64,000 bases of DNA from Nocardioides luteus (GTDB taxonomy: Bacteria; Actinomycetota; Actinomycetes; Propionibacteriales; Nocardioidaceae), in assembly GCF_014648595.1 (NCBI RefSeq), contig NZ_BMRK01000002.1:62001-126000 (forward strand), read 5' to 3'. The position numbers and the translations under genes are program-made. This document shows positions 33,754 to 42,320 of this stretch, piece by piece. The notes beneath the pieces were generated by a model. The model ran no database searches. It was not told the DNA's origin and saw only the letters and a list, made by a program, of their open reading frames with translations. Positions within the stretch are counted from its first letter, which is position 1; every line of letters begins with the position of its first letter.

Positions 33754-35004
33754 TCACCCCGTCGGCGCACCCTCCGCGTGCGCAGCCACCATCGCTGCGT
33801 ACCACGCGAACGACTTCTTCGGCGTCCGCACGCCGGAGCCGTCGACGTGCACCAGTCCGTACTTCCCGCCCACGCCGTCCTCCCAGTCCTTGCCGGTGAA
33901 CGGCGCCTCCCAGCCGTCGCGGTCGAGCAGGGTGTAGGCGTAGAAGCCGCGGATGTCGACGCCGCGATCTATCGCGGCCGAGACCGCCTCCAGGTGGGCC
34001 TCGAGGTAGTCGATCCGGGACTGGTCGTCGACCTCGCCGTCCACCACCGGAGCGTCGTACGCAGCACCGCACTCGGTCAGCACGATCGGCGGCATCGCGG
34101 CCCGGTATCGGGATCGGGTGATGATCAGCCACTCCCGCAGCGCGGTCGGCACCACGCCCCAGCCGGTGTCGGTGGCGGGGTAGCCGACGAGCGGCACCAT
34201 CCGGAACGGGATGTCGTCGCCCTCGGCCGAGGCGCCGATGCGCTGCGGCGCGAAGAAGTTGACGCCGTAGAAGTCCAGCGGTGAGCGGATCGCGGCCATG
34301 TCGCCCGGCATCACCACCTCGTCGGCGAGACCGGCGAGGTCGCGCGGGTAGCGACCCAGCAGCATCGCCTCGAGCGGCACCGCGTTCCAGGCGAGGTCGA
34401 TGAGCTTGGCCGCGCCGACGTCGGCCGGGTCCTCGGAGAGCGGCCAGATCGGCTCGTGGTGGGTGGCGCAGCCGACCGTCTCCACACCGGCCGCGCGCAG
34501 CACCTGCACGCCGCGACCGTGGGCAAGCAGAAGGTGGTGCATCGCGGCGACGACGCCCCAGCCGGTGCGCCGCCCGGGGGCGATCGTGCCGAGGCCGTAA
34601 CCGAGGTAGGCGCCCACGTTGGGGTCCTGGACCGGCACCCACTCCGGGATCCGGTCGCCGATCAGGTCGGCGACGGCCTGGGCGTAGTCGCCGAAGGCCT
34701 CGACCGTGGCGCGGTTGAGCCAGCCGCCGTCGGCGGCCAGCGGCTCGGGGAGCTCTCCGGCGTAGAGCGTGGCGGACGGCCGCAGACCGGCCTCGAGGAG
34801 CTCGTCGGCCAGCCGGTCATAGCGGCTGCGGGCATCCTGGTCGAAGGCACCGCGCCCACCCGGCTGGAGCTCACGCCAGGAGACCGTGAATCGGTATCCC
34901 GGCGCACCGAGACGTTCGAGCAGCGCAATGTCCTGCTCGCCCCCCGGCCGGGTGGCGTCTGCAGTGCCGAACAGGAAGCCAGTCGGGAACTTGGGGAACG
35001 CCAC
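33754..35004 (-). CDS. Glycoside hydrolase family 1-like protein with altered active site
   Basis: A 416-residue GH1-fold protein from GTG 35004. Family landmarks include PKFPTGFLFGTADAT, GAPGYRFTVSWRELQPGGRG, EWVPVQDPNVGAYLGYGLGT, FYGVNFF, PPIVLTECGAAYD and a long C-terminal part with GFYAYTLLDRDGWEAPF and KYGLVHVD. The nucleophile Glu (TECG for TENG) is present. The acid/base motif NEP is QDP (Q126-D127-P128), and the subsite His of YHWDLP is Ala (YAGELP). The N-terminus also lacks about 40 residues between FLFGTADAT and QDIALL. It may be a weakened or repurposed beta-glucosidase. It is divergent from the pirin gene across nine bases. Confidence 0.88.
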   Translation of the reverse strand: MAFPKFPTGFLFGTADATRPGGEQDIALLERLGAPGYRFTVSWRELQPGGRGAFDQDARSRYDRLADELLEAGLRPSATLYAGELPEPLAADGGWLNRATVEAFGDYAQAVADLIGDRIPEWVPVQDPNVGAYLGYGLGTIAPGRRTGWGVVAAMHHLLLAHGRGVQVLRAAGVETVGCATHHEPIWPLSEDPADVGAAKLIDLAWNAVPLEAMLLGRYPRDLAGLADEVVMPGDMAAIRSPLDFYGVNFFAPQRIGASAEGDDIPFRMVPLVGYPATDTGWGVVPTALREWLIITRSRYRAAMPPIVLTECGAAYDAPVVDGEVDDQSRIDYLEAHLEAVSAAIDRGVDIRGFYAYTLLDRDGWEAPFTGKDWEDGVGGKYGLVHVDGSGVRTPKKSFAWYAAMVAAHAEGAPTG

Positions 35005-35013
35005 GGCACAATC

Positions 35014-35703
35014 ATGACTGTGACTGCCCAGATCCGCCGAGGAAACGCCCGATTCACCGAACGGCCACCCGGCCTCCGGCCAGGGAGAATCACCTGGCAC
35101 ACCTACTCCTTCGGCCCCCACTACGACCCCGACCGCGTGGGCTTCGGCCCCATCGTGACCTACGACGAGCACCTGCTGCGCAACGGTGAGGGGTTCGAGA
35201 CCCACCACCACTCCGGGGTCACGATCGTCACCTGGCCGCTGTCGGGTGAGGTGACTCACACCGACTCGACCGGCGCCACCGGCACCGTCGCTCCCGGGCA
35301 GGTCGGCGTCTTCACCACCGGCGACGGTGTCGACCACTCCGAGTTCGCCACCGCCCCCGGCACCCGGTTCGTCCAGATGTGGGTCGCCGGCAGCACCGGT
35401 GCGCCGGCGTACGAGGTCCACGACGTCGCCGCCCGAGAGGGCGAGTGGGTCGAGGCGGTCCGCCTGGACCAGGGCTCGTTCCTGATCGGCCGCGTGGGCA
35501 CCGCCGGGCCGGCCGAGATCACCTTGCCCGAGGCGAGGCTGCGCCATCTCCACGTCGCCTCGGGTGCGCTGCTGCGCAGCGGCATGGCCGAGCCGCTCAC
35601 CGCCGGGGACGCCTTCGAGGTGACCGCCGGGGACGACCTCCCGCCGGACTTCACGGTCGCTGCCGGCGTACCCACTGAACTTCTGCTCTGGATCTTCGAT
35701 TAG
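35014..35703 (+). CDS. Pirin-like bicupin protein
   Basis: A 229-residue double-cupin. GFETHHHSGVTIVTWPLSGE and VTHTDSTGATGTVAPGQVGV match the pirin/YhaK core, with metal-binding histidines at about 67-69 and a further His in DGVDHSE. The second cupin half is degenerate. Pirins are iron-binding proteins, some with quercetin dioxygenase activity or a role as redox sensors; which applies here cannot be read. ATG 35014 is nine bases from the divergent GH1 start, leaving almost no room for separate promoters, so each promoter must lie within the neighbour's coding sequence or the messages are leaderless. Confidence 0.88.
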   Translation: MTVTAQIRRGNARFTERPPGLRPGRITWHTYSFGPHYDPDRVGFGPIVTYDEHLLRNGEGFETHHHSGVTIVTWPLSGEVTHTDSTGATGTVAPGQVGVFTTGDGVDHSEFATAPGTRFVQMWVAGSTGAPAYEVHDVAAREGEWVEAVRLDQGSFLIGRVGTAGPAEITLPEARLRHLHVASGALLRSGMAEPLTAGDAFEVTAGDDLPPDFTVAAGVPTELLLWIFD

Positions 35704-35729
35704 ATCGTGATTGCCTCCGTTTGAGGGCA

Positions 35730-35749
35730 CCTCATTACCCAAAATGAGG
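35730..35749 (+). terminator. Hairpin downstream of the pirin gene
   Basis: CCTCATT-ACCCAA-AATGAGG, seven perfect pairs, 27 bp after the pirin stop. It could instead be an operator for the collagen-like gene at 35862. Confidence 0.45.
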
Positions 35750-35861
35750 GATGGATTCAGAAGGTCGAGATTCCCTCTCCTGAGTTGAAGCAGGTTGACC
35801 GCAGGCCGGCTCGTTCCGAGCCCGGCACGCACGCCCAACCACGGGTTTCACAAGGGGAGAC

Positions 35862-36647
35862 ATGTTCACCAAGCTCATGGGCCAGGTCCCGACCGTCGTC
35901 ATCGCTGCAGCCACGGCATCGATCTTCGGCGGCGGCGCCGCCTACGCCGCCGCCCGGATCACCTCGGCCGACATCGCCGACCAGACCATCCAGTCCCGCG
36001 ACATCGCCGCTCAGGGCGTCGGCACCTCGGAGGTACGCAACCAGTCCATCGTCTCCGGCGACATCGCCGAGGGCGGCGTCGGCGCTTCGGAGATCCGCAA
36101 CGGCTCCATCACGGGCGCTGACATCAACGACACCACCGAGAAGAACCTCAAGGGCGCGAAGGGCGCGAAGGGCGACAAGGGCGACAAGGGCGACCCCGGC
36201 GCCGACGGCAAGGACGGCGTCGTGTCGCCGGCCTACTCGGCCAGTGACTCCTCGATCGTCCAGGCCATCGGTGGTTCCTTCGGCAAGTTCACCGACGGGG
36301 TCCGCGCGACCAGGGTCGACACCATCGAGCTCCCCGCCGGTGAGTACGTCCTGACCGCGGAGGGCTTCTTCGTCAACAGCCAGGCCACGACCGGCAAGAC
36401 CCGGATGCAGCTCGCGGTCCGCGTGGACGACGGCAGCGATTGGGGCAAGGACTTCGGCACCTGCTTCACCGGTGCGACCAGCCCGCTGGCCAACCGTGAG
36501 TCGCACTGCTCGTCCACCCGTGTGGTGACGGTCGACGCCGACGACGTCGTCGACGTCTACGCCTTCGGCTACGCCGACGACCAGGGCAGCGCCGACAGCG
36601 GCAAGGTCAGCGTGAAGTCCTTCGTGACGGCGCTCCCGGTCCAGTGA
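35862..36647 (+). CDS. Secreted collagen-like protein with DI-repeat stalk
   Basis: A 261-residue exported protein; start ATG 35862 after AGGGGAGA. The N-terminus (QVPTVVIAAATASIFGGGAA) is a signal peptide or anchor. Residues about 33-88 are a degenerate repeat of roughly 20 residues (SADIADQTIQSRDIAAQGVG, then SGDIAEGGVGASEIRNGSI), predicted to form a beta-helical or coiled stalk. A short collagen stretch (KGAKGDKGDKGDPGADGKDG) follows, then a C-terminal beta-sandwich of about 135 residues with two Cys (GTCFTG, SHCSST), likely a trimeric C1q/TNF-like head. This stalk-collagen-head layout recurs in Nocardioides-type genomes. Function unknown; adhesion or surface display is inferred. Confidence 0.85.
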   Translation: MFTKLMGQVPTVVIAAATASIFGGGAAYAAARITSADIADQTIQSRDIAAQGVGTSEVRNQSIVSGDIAEGGVGASEIRNGSITGADINDTTEKNLKGAKGAKGDKGDKGDPGADGKDGVVSPAYSASDSSIVQAIGGSFGKFTDGVRATRVDTIELPAGEYVLTAEGFFVNSQATTGKTRMQLAVRVDDGSDWGKDFGTCFTGATSPLANRESHCSSTRVVTVDADDVVDVYAFGYADDQGSADSGKVSVKSFVTALPVQ

Positions 36648-36666
36648 CCTGATCTCCGCACGCCTG

Positions 36667-36694
36667 TCGCCCCCGGCTCTCCGGCCGGGGGCGA
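36667..36694 (+). terminator. Terminator after the collagen-like gene
   Basis: TCGCCCCCGG (36667-36676) pairs perfectly with CCGGGGGCGA (36685-36694), eight-base loop, followed by TAAA rather than a U-run. Confidence 0.75.
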
Positions 36695-36778
36695 TAAAGC
36701 GCGGACAGCAGCAGGGTCGGAGTATAAAGTCCGCCTTAGACTGCTGCTCAGTGTGAGACTTTGCTCGAAAGGCTTGGC

Positions 36779-37309
36779 GTGACGACGTTCCTTCTCATCG
36801 GAGCCGTCGGGCTGGGCCTCCTGCTGGTGTCGCTGGTGATCGGCGACCTCCTCGACGGTTTCCTCGGCGGCCTGACCGACTGGCTCGAGAGCGACTGGTT
36901 CTCGACCGCCGCGATCGGCGGCTTCGTGTCGGCGTTCGGGTTCGGTGGCGCCATCGCCCACGGACCGCTGAGCCTGGGCCTGCTGCCGTCCGTCGTGATC
37001 GGCTCCGGCTTCGGGGCAATCTTCGCCTGGTTCGCGCTGTGGCTCACTCGCCTGCTGAAGGACGACCACACCGATGCGGCACCCTCGGGGGACGACGCGA
37101 TCGGGATGGACGCTGCCGTGATCACCGAGATCCCGGCAGGCGGGTTCGGCGTGGTGCGAGTGGTCCTCGGGGGTCACACGGTGACCTACAACGCCAAGGC
37201 ACCCGATGCGGGCGAGGCGATCACTCCCGGCACCGCTGTCCACGTGACCGGTGTCCTCTCACCGACGGCAGTCACCGTCGCGCCGACGTGGCGCGAGATC
37301 ACCTCCTGA
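36779..37309 (+). CDS. NfeD-like membrane protein, flotillin partner
   Basis: A 176-residue protein. The GTG start at 36779, after GAAAGG, is preferred over TTG 36761. Three hydrophobic helices (FLLIGAVGLGLLLVSLVIGD, FSTAAIGGFVSAFGFGGAIA, LPSVVIGSGFGAIFAWFALW) precede a C-terminal OB-fold-like beta domain (MDAAVITEIPAGGFGVVRVV to the end). That is the organisation of truncated NfeD proteins such as YuaF. It lies 16 bp before a flotillin gene, the classic nfeD-floT pair that organises membrane microdomains. Co-transcription is near certain from spacing. Confidence 0.88.
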   Translation: MTTFLLIGAVGLGLLLVSLVIGDLLDGFLGGLTDWLESDWFSTAAIGGFVSAFGFGGAIAHGPLSLGLLPSVVIGSGFGAIFAWFALWLTRLLKDDHTDAAPSGDDAIGMDAAVITEIPAGGFGVVRVVLGGHTVTYNAKAPDAGEAITPGTAVHVTGVLSPTAVTVAPTWREITS

Positions 37310-37325
37310 CCTGAAGGGGTCCCCA

Positions 37326-38846
37326 ATGGAACTGCTGGTGCCGATCGCCGGCCTCGTCGTACTTCTCATCCTGCTCCTGCTGCTGGTCACCAGCCGCTAC
37401 AAGGTCGCGGGTCCCAACCAGGCGTTCATCGTCACCGGCCGCAAGGGCAAGGCCGTCCTCAACCCGGAGACCGGCCAGCTCACCACCGACCTGTCGGGGC
37501 AGAAGGTCGTCCTCGGTGGCGGCGTCTTCGTGATCCCGTTCGTCCAGAAGCTCGCCACGATGGACCTCTCCTCGCGCCGGATCTCGGTGCAGATCCGTGG
37601 GGCGGTCTCCGGCCAGGGCATCAAGCTCAACCTCGACGGCGTCGCGATCGTGAAGGTGGGCGGCAACGCCGACCAGATCCGGCTCGCCGCGCAGCGCTTC
37701 CTCTCCCAGCAGGAGGAGATCGAGCCGTTCACGCAGGAGGTGCTCGCCGGCGCGCTGCGTTCGATCGTCGGTGGGCTCACCGTCGAGCAGATCATCCGTG
37801 ACCGGGCCGCGTTCGCGCAGCGGGTCGCCGACGAGTCGGAGTCCTCGCTCACCGGCCAGGGCCTGATCCTGGACACGTTCCAGATCCAGGACGTCACCGA
37901 CGACGGCTCCTACCTCGCCAACCTGGGTCGTCCCGAGGCCGCCCGCATCACCCAGGCCGCCTCGATCGCCGAGGCCGAGGCCCGCCGGGCCGCCGAGCAG
38001 GCCCGGATCAAGGCCGAGGAGGAGATCGCGATCTCCCAGCGTGCGCTCGCCCTCAAGCAGGCCGAGATCAAGGCCGAGACCGACGCCGCCTCCGCCAACG
38101 CCGCGGCTTCCGGCCCGCTGGCCCAGGCCGACCGCGACCAGGCCATCCTCACCGAGCAGGAGAAGGTCGCCGTACGCCAGGCCGCCCTGACCGAGCGACA
38201 GCTCGAGACGCAGGTCCGCAAGCCCGCCGACGCCGAGCGTTACCGCGTCGAGCAGGAGGCCGAGGCTCGCCGTAACTCCGAGATCGCGGCCGCCGAGGCC
38301 CGTAAGGCCGCCACCATCGCCGCGGCCGAGGCCGACGCAGAGCAGGCCCGTCTCTCCGGTGAGGCCGAGAAGGCTCGTCGTGCCGCCCTGGCCGAGGCCG
38401 AGGCGATCGAGGGTGCCAAGCGCGGTGACGCGCAGAAGGCGCTGCGTCTGGCCGGTGCCGAGGCGACCCGCGCCGAGGGTGAGGCCAGCGCGGCCGCCAC
38501 GCTCGCCGTCGGTCAGGCCGAGGCCGAGGCCATGGACAAGCGCGCTGCGGCGTTCGAGTCCTACAACGACGCTGCCGTGCTGCAGATGCTCATCGAGGTC
38601 CTGCCCCGGGTCGCCAAGGAGGTCGCCGCGCCGATCAGCGCGATCGACAACCTCACCGTCCTCTCCACCGAGGGCGCCGGCGCCATCCCGAAGCAGGTCA
38701 ACGACAACGTCGTCCAGACCCTCAACATGCTCCAGACCACGACCGGCGTCGACCTCGGCTCGATGCTCCGCAAGGCGACCGCCTCGGCAACCGCCTCGGC
38801 GACCGAGAACGGCTCGGTGGAGATCCCCGCCGGTCAGAACGACTGA
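37326..38846 (+). CDS. floT: Flotillin-like protein
   Basis: A 506-residue flotillin from ATG 37326 with AAGGGG upstream. One N-terminal membrane helix (MELLVPIAGLVVLLILLLLL) is followed by the SPFH domain (residues about 28-200: ITVTGRK-like strand, VIPFVQKLATMDLSSRRISV, VAIVKVGGNADQIRLAAQRF, LTVEQIIRDRAAFAQRV). A long Ala/Glu-rich coiled coil follows (about 215-420, many AEAEARRAAEQARIKAEEE-type heptads), then a shorter C-terminal domain. Flotillins oligomerise at the inner face of the membrane and gather other proteins. Paired with the NfeD-like gene directly upstream. Confidence 0.95.
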   Translation: MELLVPIAGLVVLLILLLLLVTSRYKVAGPNQAFIVTGRKGKAVLNPETGQLTTDLSGQKVVLGGGVFVIPFVQKLATMDLSSRRISVQIRGAVSGQGIKLNLDGVAIVKVGGNADQIRLAAQRFLSQQEEIEPFTQEVLAGALRSIVGGLTVEQIIRDRAAFAQRVADESESSLTGQGLILDTFQIQDVTDDGSYLANLGRPEAARITQAASIAEAEARRAAEQARIKAEEEIAISQRALALKQAEIKAETDAASANAAASGPLAQADRDQAILTEQEKVAVRQAALTERQLETQVRKPADAERYRVEQEAEARRNSEIAAAEARKAATIAAAEADAEQARLSGEAEKARRAALAEAEAIEGAKRGDAQKALRLAGAEATRAEGEASAAATLAVGQAEAEAMDKRAAAFESYNDAAVLQMLIEVLPRVAKEVAAPISAIDNLTVLSTEGAGAIPKQVNDNVVQTLNMLQTTTGVDLGSMLRKATASATASATENGSVEIPAGQND

Positions 38847-39062
38847 CCGATCCACACATTTTCAACACTCGGTCACCAATTCTGTGGAAAAGGGGCATAG
38901 ACGTGACAGCCAGAATCAAGTCTGGTTATGTATCCACGTCGACGTAGGGAGGGAGCACTCCAAGCCTCGACCGGGCCTCGCGGCCGCAAGGCCGCCAGGC
39001 TCGCCCCTCGACTCTCTCTACTGTTCCCCCCGTCGGTAGAGAGACGACCGAGGGAAAGTTGA
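38847..39062. other. Intergenic region between flotillin and PBP genes
   Basis: About 215 bp with no convincing gene. It holds TCTGTGGAAAA, a low-GC stretch up to 38940, a repeat-like segment around 38956-39012 (CCTCGACCGGGCCTCGCGGC and CCGCAAGGCCGCCAGGCTCG), and a weak inverted pair CTCTCTAC (39014-39021) / GTAGAGAG (39036-39043). Confidence 0.5.
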
Positions 39063-39092
39063 ATGTGGCCCGGCCTCACGGCCGGGCCACAT
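39063..39092. terminator. Bidirectional terminator between floT and the PBP gene
   Basis: ATGTGGCCCGGCC (39063-39075), loop TCAC, GGCCGGGCCACAT (39080-39092): 13 perfect pairs between convergent genes. Weak T-richness follows on both sides. Confidence 0.8.
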
Positions 39093-39118
39093 CTCATTTC
39101 AAGTCCTCTCGCCGGATC

Positions 39119-41005
39119 TCAGCGCTCGCGGGCCATCCGCAGGAACGCCTCGACGAGCGGCCCCGAGGTCGCGGCACCGTTCTCGCCCTCGTCGACATAG
39201 ACCGCGACGGCGAGATCGCCCTGCGCCGCGATCATCCAGGTGTGGGTGAGGCGCTTGCCCTTGCGGTCGAACTCGGCGGTGCCGGTCTTGGCGATCACCG
39301 GCTTGCCGGGCACGTCGGCGAGACCGTGGCCGGTGCCGTCGGTGACCACCTTGCGGAAGATCGTCTTCAGCTGCTTCGCCTCGTCGGCGGCGAGCGGCTC
39401 CACGCCCGACGGCTTGGCCACCTGACCCTCGACGAGGTTTGGAACCACGGTCTTGCCTGCCTGGATGGAGGCGATGACGGTGGCCATCACGAGCGGTGAG
39501 GCGAGCACCTTGCCCTGTCCGATCAGGTCGGCGGCGTGCTCGGTCTTGCCTGCCGGCTCCGGGATCTGACCGAAGTAGGAGGTGAAGCCGGCGTCGCGGT
39601 CGATCCCGAAGCCCAGGGACGCGGCGGCCGAGGCGATCTCGGCGTGGCCGATCTCGTCGGCCGTACCGACCATCGCGGTGTTGCAGGACTCGGCCACGGC
39701 GTGGGCGAGGGTGATCTTGCCCAGGGCCAACTTGGGGTACCACGAGTCGTTCTTGAACGTCTTGCCGTCGACCTTCGCCTTGGCGGGGCACTTGACCTGG
39801 CTGGTGGGGTTGAGCCCCTTGCGGAGGAGCGCGAGCGTGGTCGCGGTCTTGAAGGTCGATCCGGGGGCGGCCTGGCCGTAGGTGGCCAGGTTCATCTTGT
39901 TGTCCTTGCCGTTGGCGGCGACCAGCACGGCGCCGTCGCTGGGGCGGATCGCGACCAGGGCGCTCTCCGGCTCGACCCGCTTCAGGATCTTCTCGGCGTT
40001 CTTCTGCAGGCGGCCGTCGATGGTGACGGTGAGGGGCTTCCCGTCGATGGGGTCGCTGTTGTAGAGCCGCTTGAGCACCTCGCCCTCGTCACCGAGGACG
40101 GAGACCTGCAGGCCGGGCTTGCCACGGAGCTGGTCGTCGTAGCGGGCCTGGAGCCCGGAGAGCCCGACCATGTCGCCCGGGAGATAGGTGCCGGGCTTCT
40201 TCTTCATCCTCTCGGCGGTCACCTCGCCGACGATCCCGATGACGGGTGAGGCGAACTCCTTGGTCGGGCCCAGCGGGAGGGTGCGGTCGAGCATCGCCGC
40301 ACCCTTGATCCGGGAGATCTTCTTCCGCTTCGCCTTCGTCATCATCGGCTTCCGGATCGAGAGCGCCTCGACGAACGCCTTGTCGCCGGCGGCCTTGACC
40401 CGCTTGGCGTAGCGCTTGGGGTCGATGCCGACGATCTTGGCGACGTCGCGGGCGGCCGCGGGCGCGGCCACCGGGTCGAGCAGGGTCTTGTCGATGCCTA
40501 CGGTGACGACCGGCCGGTCGGCGACCAGCGTGGTGCCCGCGGTGTTGACGATCTCGCCGCGCTGCTGCGGGACGGTCTCGACGTGCAGGCTGCGACCCTC
40601 GGCGAGCAACGGCGCGACGACGGTCGGCTCCCAGACGAACTCCCACGTGTCGCCGGTCTTCTGCAGCTCGACCTCGGACTCGTAGGTCCATCGGCCGCCC
40701 GGAAGCCCCCACGCCCAGGTGAGCGTCGACTTCGCGTTGTCGGTGCCCTCGCCGGTGAAGGTGGGCTTGGTCGCCGAGACGGCGGGCGCACCGAGCTTGC
40801 CGAACAGGTTGCCGGTGAGGTCGCGGTATTCGTCGGCGACCGTGGCCGGGTCGGTCTCGTCGACGAAGTCGACCTTGGTGAAGGTCGCGGTCTTCAGCGC
40901 GGTGGTCAGGCTGGACATGCTCGGTCCGGGATCCTTGGCGCCACCGCAGGCAGCAAGCAGCGGTAAGGCAACGGCAAGGGCGGCCATGCCCCGGAAGACT
41001 CGCAT
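39119..41005 (-). CDS. Class B penicillin-binding lipoprotein (transpeptidase)
   Basis: A 628-residue cell-wall DD-transpeptidase. Lipobox LAAC puts the lipidated Cys at residue 20. A MecA-type NTF2-like domain (about 28-140) is followed by the PBP dimerisation domain (QRGEIVNTAGTTLVADRPVV) and the transpeptidase domain with all three motifs: STFK at 383-386, SCN at 440-442, KTG at 573-575. It cross-links peptidoglycan outside the membrane. The MecA-like head plus lipid anchor marks it as the PBP-lipo type of actinobacteria rather than FtsI. Monocistronic, flanked by strong hairpins on both sides. Confidence 0.94.
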   Translation of the reverse strand: MRVFRGMAALAVALPLLAACGGAKDPGPSMSSLTTALKTATFTKVDFVDETDPATVADEYRDLTGNLFGKLGAPAVSATKPTFTGEGTDNAKSTLTWAWGLPGGRWTYESEVELQKTGDTWEFVWEPTVVAPLLAEGRSLHVETVPQQRGEIVNTAGTTLVADRPVVTVGIDKTLLDPVAAPAAARDVAKIVGIDPKRYAKRVKAAGDKAFVEALSIRKPMMTKAKRKKISRIKGAAMLDRTLPLGPTKEFASPVIGIVGEVTAERMKKKPGTYLPGDMVGLSGLQARYDDQLRGKPGLQVSVLGDEGEVLKRLYNSDPIDGKPLTVTIDGRLQKNAEKILKRVEPESALVAIRPSDGAVLVAANGKDNKMNLATYGQAAPGSTFKTATTLALLRKGLNPTSQVKCPAKAKVDGKTFKNDSWYPKLALGKITLAHAVAESCNTAMVGTADEIGHAEIASAAASLGFGIDRDAGFTSYFGQIPEPAGKTEHAADLIGQGKVLASPLVMATVIASIQAGKTVVPNLVEGQVAKPSGVEPLAADEAKQLKTIFRKVVTDGTGHGLADVPGKPVIAKTGTAEFDRKGKRLTHTWMIAAQGDLAVAVYVDEGENGAATSGPLVEAFLRMARER

Positions 41006-41061
41006 GGAACGGTTCTATCAGCCCCGCCCCCAAGATTGAGTTACACCTGTCCAACGTGGGA

Positions 41062-41107
41062 GTTGTGAAGCTGAGCGTGACCCACCGGTCACGCTCAGCT
41101 TCACAAC
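41062..41107 (-). terminator. Terminator of the lipase gene
   Basis: Arms 41062-41082 and 41087-41107 form a 21-bp perfect stem (GTTGTGAAGCTGAGCGTGAC core) with loop CACC, nine bases past the lipase stop. Confidence 0.9.
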
Positions 41108-41115
41108 CGGATGGA

Positions 41116-42195
41116 TCAGTGCTTCGCGAGCCAGGCGTCCAGGTTCACGCCCCGCTGGTCGGCGAGCTTCTGGAGGCGCTCACGGGTCGGCGGCTGGAAC
41201 ACCTTCGGTTCGATGTGGCGGTCGAGGGCGGCGTACTCCCTCTGCTTGGCGGCCTGGGCGGGACCGGCCGCCTTCGCGGCTGCGACCACGCTCGGGTCGG
41301 CGGTGACGGCGGCGCCGGTGAGGGGCGAGCTCACCAGCGGTGTGTAGCCGTCGCGGTGGCCGGCGGCGTTGGCGTGGTAGGACTCCTCGATGGGGTTGGA
41401 GAGCCCGTTGACCCACTCCGGGTCGTCACAGACCGCGTGGCCGGTGAAGCGGCTGATCGGGTTGACGTAGGTGAAGCCGGCGGCGCTCGCCCGTGCTGCC
41501 GTGGTGTTGTTGATGAGCACAGCGGTGTCGTTGAGCGCGGCCTCGTCCTCGGGGCTGAACCAGGTGAGGGCGTTGCAGTCCTCGCCCATGAACAGCTTCG
41601 GATAGCCGACGACCACCACCTTGGCGTTGGGCGCTGCCGACCGGATCCGTGAGTAGAGCGTCCCGAGGCGGCCCGGGAGCGTGTTGCGGATGTAGTTCTG
41701 TGCACCTGCGACGGCTCCCGCGCAGTCGCTCGCCCAGGCTGGGAGAGCACACTCGGTGATCACGTCGACGAAGCCGGCGTCGTTGCCGCCGATGGAGATG
41801 GTCACGTAGCGGGTCGAGGTGGACAGGGCGCTGAGCTGGCTGTTGGTGACGTCGGCGACGACCGCGCCGGAGCAGGCGCGGAAGTTGAGGCTGTATCCCT
41901 TCGCTGCGGCGACCAGGCTGGCGTACGCCACGGGCGATCGCATGCAGTTGCTGCCGTCATCGATGTAGCTGCGGGTTCCTACGCCTGAGGAGTAGGAGTC
42001 CCCTAGAGCGACGTAAGGCTCCCCAGCTGCTGAAGCGAAGCCCGAAGCGATCGGACCTGCTGAAGCGAAGCCCGAAGCGATCGGACCCGCGGTGGCTGGG
42101 GAGCCGGGGGCGGCGGCTAGACCGCCTCCGAGAAGGGCGATGGAGGTGAGGGAGACCGCGAGGCGGACTTTGGACAGGCGGAAGATCATTTTCAT
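41116..42195 (-). CDS. Secreted SGNH/GDSL-type esterase or lipase
   Basis: A 359-residue exported hydrolase. ATG 42195 (or 42189) follows GGGAG. The signal peptide MKMIFRLSKVRLAVSLTSIA runs to about residue 34. Catalytic Ser67 is in ALGDSYSSG, oxyanion Gly/Asn in ISIGGNDAGF, and the His in EEESYHANAAGH-type context (SYHANAAGH). Cys pairs (NCMRS, RACSG, ECALPAWASDC) fit the disulfides of Streptomyces-type secreted lipases. Between signal and enzyme is a tandem duplication of AGPIASGFAS caused by an exact 30-bp repeat (42028-42087). The C-terminal 70 residues are an unassigned helical extension. Confidence 0.93.
   Translation of the reverse strand: MKMIFRLSKVRLAVSLTSIALLGGGLAAAPGSPATAGPIASGFASAGPIASGFASAAGEPYVALGDSYSSGVGTRSYIDDGSNCMRSPVAYASLVAAAKGYSLNFRACSGAVVADVTNSQLSALSTSTRYVTISIGGNDAGFVDVITECALPAWASDCAGAVAGAQNYIRNTLPGRLGTLYSRIRSAAPNAKVVVVGYPKLFMGEDCNALTWFSPEDEAALNDTAVLINNTTAARASAAGFTYVNPISRFTGHAVCDDPEWVNGLSNPIEESYHANAAGHRDGYTPLVSSPLTGAAVTADPSVVAAAKAAGPAQAAKQREYAALDRHIEPKVFQPPTRERLQKLADQRGVNLDAWLAKH
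42028..42087. repeat. Exact 30-bp tandem duplication within the lipase gene
   Basis: Units 42028-42057 and 42058-42087 are identical (TGCTGAAGCGAAGCCCGAAG and ten further bases). In frame they encode AGPIASGFAS twice, just after the signal peptide. Perfect identity implies a recent duplication. Confidence 0.95.
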
Positions 42196-42320
42196 GGCAA
42201 CTCCCGGAAGTCGGGGCCGCTGGAGACGGCCCTTCCCTTCGGTTGTACGCTTACTTCCTTTTCCCTGCAGGAAATTTGTTTCACGCCAAAGTAACTGTCC
42301 GGAACCCGCTTACCTGGCGG

